A stretch of 8,422 nt of DNA, taken from positions 1 through 8,422 of the forward strand of contig DQHP01000054.1 in NCBI GenBank assembly GCA_003524435.1. Direction: 5' to 3'. The notes beneath the pieces are model-generated. The model searched no databases. It worked only from the letters and a program-made list of their open reading frames with translations, and was not told the origin of the DNA. The position numbers and the translations under genes were made by a program. This DNA comes from Microbacterium sp. GTDB taxonomy: Bacteria > Actinomycetota > Actinomycetes > Actinomycetales > Microbacteriaceae. Positions 6,409-8,422 of this stretch are shown piece after piece; within the stretch, counting starts at the first letter, position 1; every line of letters begins with the position of its first letter.

Positions 6409-6720
6409 ATGCCACCCAGAGTGCTACTGATCGCAACGTGCGCTGCGCTTAGTGCACTCGCGATCGGAGTCATACTGTTGCGCCGTGCTCGTGCTCAGCA
6501 GCAGAGGTTCAGGCACGAGGAGCGGATCGCAGACGCCCTTGGCGCGGTCCACCTGGCTGCCCGCGCGCACCTACCAGAGGCTGTCTCGGAGATACAACGC
6601 CGGGAAGCAATGGCGGCCATCGAGGTCACTGCGAGCGACGCGGTGGTAGCTATCAGGCAAGAGATTGCACGAGAAGCGCCCGCAAGCCCGATGGTTGTAC
6701 CGGCCGAGATGCCCCGCTGA
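6409..6720 (+). CDS. Small membrane-anchored protein of unknown function
   Basis: 103 residues, starting 13 bases after the preceding small gene and probably in the same transcript. Residues 4-24 form one hydrophobic span, followed by a strongly basic stretch (LLRRARAQQQRFRHEERI) and an amphipathic, Ala/Glu/Arg-rich helical region to about residue 90. This suggests a cytoplasmic helical tail anchored by an N-terminal span. No domain is recognised. The ribosome binding site before ATG 6409 is weak (GGCGAGA), but the third-position G/C use and amino-acid pattern look coding. The stop codon is part of a small hairpin. It could be a regulatory or assembly partner of the exporter or of the kinase, or an unrelated gene. 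Confidence 0.6.
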   Translation: MPPRVLLIATCAALSALAIGVILLRRARAQQQRFRHEERIADALGAVHLAARAHLPEAVSEIQRREAMAAIEVTASDAVVAIRQEIAREAPASPMVVPAEMPR

Positions 6721-6737
6721 GACCTTTTGTTGGTCTC
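6719..6737 (+). terminator. Hairpin overlapping the stop of the 103-residue gene
   Basis: Perfect 6-bp arms GAGACC (6719-6724) and GGTCTC (6732-6737) with the 7-base loop TTTTGTT. The stem begins inside the TGA stop. No U-tract follows. It is the likely end of the exporter operon transcript, though it also lies 11 bases ahead of the AraC-type start and could act as an operator. Confidence 0.4.
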
Positions 6738-6748
6738 GCTGTAGCGCA

Positions 6749-7595
6749 ATGGATTCGGACCGTTCAACGATGGAAGGGCTGCGTGACCGTGTTCCGTTTC
6801 GGGTGTGCCGAGTACTTCACGATGCAGTAGTGAATCCAGTCGCCTTGCCCCTAACGAAAGTCTTGGTAGTCACGGCTGGCTGGACGAACCTGACTCATCG
6901 AGGACGCTCCGTCTCGCTCGCAGAAGGAGACGGAGCGGTGCCGCCGACAGGAGCACTTGTCGGAGGTGAGCCTTTGACCGAGGTCGAAACGGTTACTCTC
7001 TACGTTGATCCCGAGTTTCTGCAACAACAGATTGCTTGGGCACGACTGTCAACGCCGATAGCGAGTACGTTCAACGCGGCCGCTCAAGGGGCGGGCCAGA
7101 TTCTCGCTCTTCGCCCGTCACCTGCGGAACGTCGAGCGATTACCTCACAAGCGCGTGCGATCGCGAATCACGACAGTTCAGCGGGGGTTCACGCTTCGGG
7201 GCGCTTCGCTGCGATTCCTGGACAGGCTAACCGGTGTGGTCACACCGACGGCTTTGGCGATTCCGAGGAGAGAGGTTCGGGTGATCGTCGCCGCGTTCCG
7301 ACGCGACCTTGCGCGACCCTGGTCAATGGCGAGGTTGAGTCGTCAAGCGAACCTCTCTACCTCGCAGCTCACGCGCGCATTCAACTCAGCGTACGGTGTG
7401 TCACCGATGCGGTTACTGGCGCGACTTCGCGTAGAAGGGCTCGCCGAACTGCTCCAGACGACGAACTGGACCGTTCAAGAGTGCGCTGCGGCTGTCGGCT
7501 GGCATGATGCGGACCACGCGGCAAAGATGATGAAGCACATCTACGGCATCACTCCGAGCGAGTTCCGAAAAGCGGCACGTTCATCGCCCTGGTGA
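6749..7595 (+). pseudogene. AraC-family transcriptional regulator interrupted by a frameshift
   Basis: Two reading frames together make a normal AraC-family protein of about 281 residues. Frame one (ATG 6749 to about 7213) encodes an N-terminal sensor domain, with MDSDRSTMEGLRDRVPF at the start and LYVDPEFLQQQIAWARL at 84-100. Frame two (from about 7215 to stop 7593-7595) encodes the double helix-turn-helix domain: WSMARLSRQANLSTSQLTRAF, then VQECAAAVGWHDADHAAKMMKHIYGITPSEFRKAA, the classic second HTH and exit motif. Skipping A7214 joins them as ...GRFAA/FLDRL.... Upstream of 7214 frame two becomes Arg-rich and unnatural; downstream of it frame one does, so the shift lies near 7205-7215. It may be a true pseudogene, a recent single-base insertion, or a sequence error. 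A separately translated HTH domain from an internal start is possible. The ribosome binding site at 6749 is weak. The gene looks less GC-rich than the exporter genes. Confidence 0.82.
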
Positions 7596-7616
7596 ATGTC
7601 GATGTCTGCTACTTCT

Positions 7617-7988
7617 TCATGCTCCGATGCTCGCGTAACTCGCGGAATTCATTGCGTTGCTCTGTCGTCGCACGCGGCGGCGCTCGGTGGCCTCGTGGGT
7701 AACGGCGCGGATGAGCAGGGCCACACTGGCCGGGCCCATGACGATGAGCTTGAGGGCGTTCCAGCAGCACAGGAGTGCAAGCAGGTGGAGCCAGCCGGGG
7801 CCGCCGTGTTCGATGAGGCTGCGGAAGTAGGTCGCGGCGAGGAGGTATGGGGCGGCGAGGAGCATCGCGGGGATGCCCCATTTGAGGCCGCGGCGGGTGC
7901 GGATCGCGTCGAGGGCGATGTTGGTGGGCATGTACCGGCGCAGGTAGTACCGGATGCGGGTGCTCAGTGCCCAGAGCAGTCGGATCAT
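7617..7988 (-). CDS. Small membrane protein, two hydrophobic regions, unknown function
   Basis: 123 residues on the minus strand, convergent with the AraC-type gene (21 bases between stops). The start is ATG 7988, supported by AGAGG on the minus strand 8 bases upstream; ATG 8003 is an alternative five codons earlier. The N-terminus is amphipathic and basic (IRYYLRRYMPTNIALDAIRTRRGLKWG). Two hydrophobic regions follow (about 37-55 and 66-96, the second with a Cys-Cys pair and Trp76), then a basic tail. I recognise the RRYMPTN...IRTRRGLKWG pattern from actinobacterial small membrane proteins. From memory these are sometimes labelled 'sulfate permease', a name not supported by anything here because the protein is far too small for a SulP transporter. 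They tend to occur in plasmid or integrative-element neighbourhoods. No function can be assigned. Confidence 0.78.
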   Translation of the reverse strand: MIRLLWALSTRIRYYLRRYMPTNIALDAIRTRRGLKWGIPAMLLAAPYLLAATYFRSLIEHGGPGWLHLLALLCCWNALKLIVMGPASVALLIRAVTHEATERRRVRRQSNAMNSASYASIGA

Positions 7989-8022
7989 GGTCGGGCCTCT
8001 CATCAAGACGTGTTGCTCCGTC

Positions 8023-8029
8023 GAGGAGG
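8023..8029 (+). promoter_or_regulatory. Strong Shine-Dalgarno GAGGAGG
   Basis: GAGGAGG ends 7 bases before ATG 8037. It is among the best ribosome binding sites in the window and is the main reason to accept the 31-codon gene after it. Confidence 0.65.
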
Positions 8030-8036
8030 CAGAAAC

Positions 8037-8132
8037 ATGATGAGTGGCCCCGAAGGGACTGTCCCGGAGGACCCGCAGAGAGTGGAAACGCTGCCTCTCG
8101 TTCAGGATACGCCGTTGCCCGGACATTTGTAA
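8037..8132 (+). CDS. 31-residue hypothetical peptide with strong ribosome binding site
   Basis: Short open frame from ATG 8037 to TAA 8130-8132. The product is acidic, Pro-rich and hydrophilic (MMSGPEGTVPEDPQRVE, then LPLVQDTPLPGHL) with no membrane span or signal peptide. Support: the near-perfect GAGGAGG at ideal spacing, TAA stop, and a 9-bp-arm hairpin beginning 2 bases after the stop, so that Shine-Dalgarno, frame and hairpin form one unit. It lies between the divergent small membrane gene (start 7988) and the DprA-like gene (start 8199). It could be a genuine small protein or a leader peptide whose translation affects the hairpin and thus expression of the downstream gene. It contains the DNA palindrome GGGAC-T-GTCCC at 8055-8065. 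No family recognised. Confidence 0.55.
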   Translation: MMSGPEGTVPEDPQRVETLPLVQDTPLPGHL

Positions 8133-8133
8133 G

Positions 8134-8170
8134 AGGTGCGCCGCTGGTCACCGATCCTGGTGGCGCACCT
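8134..8170 (+). terminator. Inverted repeat with 9-bp arms between the small ORF and the DprA-like gene
   Basis: Perfect arms AGGTGCGCC (8134-8142) and GGCGCACCT (8162-8170). In RNA the stem can extend inward by up to five more pairs (including G-U) to a 9-base loop. No U-tract follows on either strand, so it is either a GC-rich actinobacterial-type terminator, a folded leader ahead of the DprA-like gene, or a DNA site for a dimeric protein. Confidence 0.5.
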
Positions 8171-8198
8171 GCCTGGCACATATTGATGGGAGCCCGGC

Positions 8199-8422
8199 AT
8201 GGTCACGATCACTTCTCTCGCCAAGGACGAGCGTTCCGCGCGGATCGTTCTGGCCTCGACGCTGGAACCGGACGACGCGCTGACGGGGAGGCTGATCGCC
8301 GCTGTCGGCGCTGTCGAGACGGTCCGGTTGCTGTCGACCGCGGCCCCGTTGCCGACATCGGTTGATGCGGTCGAGGGCGGGCTGTGGCGGCAGAAGGCCG
8401 CGCCGCGTCTGGATGCCCGATT
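8199..8422 (+). CDS. DprA-like DNA-processing protein, N-terminus only
   Basis: The frame from ATG 8199 is open to the window edge (74 codons). GGGAG at 8188-8192, 6 bases upstream, supports the start. The visible sequence, DERSARIVLASTLEPDDAL followed by TGRLIAAVGAVETVRLL and then GLWRQKAAPRL, has the pattern of the N-terminal helical segment of actinobacterial DprA-like proteins (ER.AR..LS...EP.D...G.L....GA.E...LL). DprA binds single-stranded DNA and loads RecA. Paralogues of it also occur on plasmids and integrative elements. The Rossmann fold that would prove the assignment lies beyond the window, so this rests on pattern recognition alone. Confidence 0.5.
   Translation, partial: MVTITSLAKDERSARIVLASTLEPDDALTGRLIAAVGAVETVRLLSTAAPLPTSVDAVEGGLWRQKAAPRLDAR

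Noticed and set aside
7215..7507. Continuation of the AraC N-terminal frame past the frameshift
   Set aside because: The residues after 7214 in that frame are Arg/Gly/Asp-rich and family-unlike, while the alternative frame gives a textbook AraC DNA-binding domain.
7596..8016. Plus-strand frame upstream of the 31-codon ORF, in the same frame
   Set aside because: It is antisense to the small membrane protein and has no ribosome binding site; only the part from ATG 8037 is supported.
1..8422. tRNA genes, rRNA genes, CRISPR arrays, insertion-sequence ends
   Set aside because: No cloverleaf-like tRNA pattern, no periodic repeats and no transposase-like product were found on either strand by eye.

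Overview
The window is high-GC DNA with strong third-position G/C preference, GTG starts and many 4-base ATGA/GTGA gene overlaps. This points to an actinobacterium, most likely a member of the Microbacteriaceae or a close relative. That placement rests on composition and protein style, not on a marker gene.

Left part (1-1726, minus strand): an operon of a MacB/LolD-type ABC ATPase and an FtsX-type permease that runs off the left edge. The permease is open to the boundary and is easily missed because it has no stop in the window. A 385-base divergent region (1727-2111) separates it from the next operon and carries several small inverted repeats.

Centre (2112-6720, plus strand): a two-component system of the HisKA_3/NarL type (intramembrane-sensing histidine kinase and LuxR-type response regulator, overlapping by 4 bases). 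It is followed by a strong hairpin that starts in the regulator's stop codon. Then comes an ABC-2 exporter: a BcrA-like ATPase and two paralogous six-TM permeases, all translationally coupled. A 29-residue single-span membrane peptide with its own ribosome binding site and a 103-residue membrane-anchored protein follow. The most economical reading is a sense-and-export module: the kinase senses a membrane-active compound or envelope stress, and the regulator controls one or both flanking ABC transporters. The substrate cannot be read from the sequence.

Right part (6721-8422): an AraC-family regulator that is intact in sequence except for one frameshift near 7214; a convergent small membrane protein (7617-7988, minus); a 31-codon ORF with a near-ideal Shine-Dalgarno sequence, closed by a 9-bp-arm inverted repeat; and the start of a DprA-like gene that runs off the right edge. 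This end looks like a junction with a different functional neighbourhood, perhaps a mobile-element or plasmid backbone, but no transposase, integrase or att site is visible.

There are no tRNA or rRNA genes, CRISPR arrays or insertion sequences in the window. The less ordinary items are the small ORF plus hairpin ahead of the DprA-like gene, the small membrane peptide at the end of the exporter operon, the frameshifted AraC gene, and the nested dyads ahead of the kinase.
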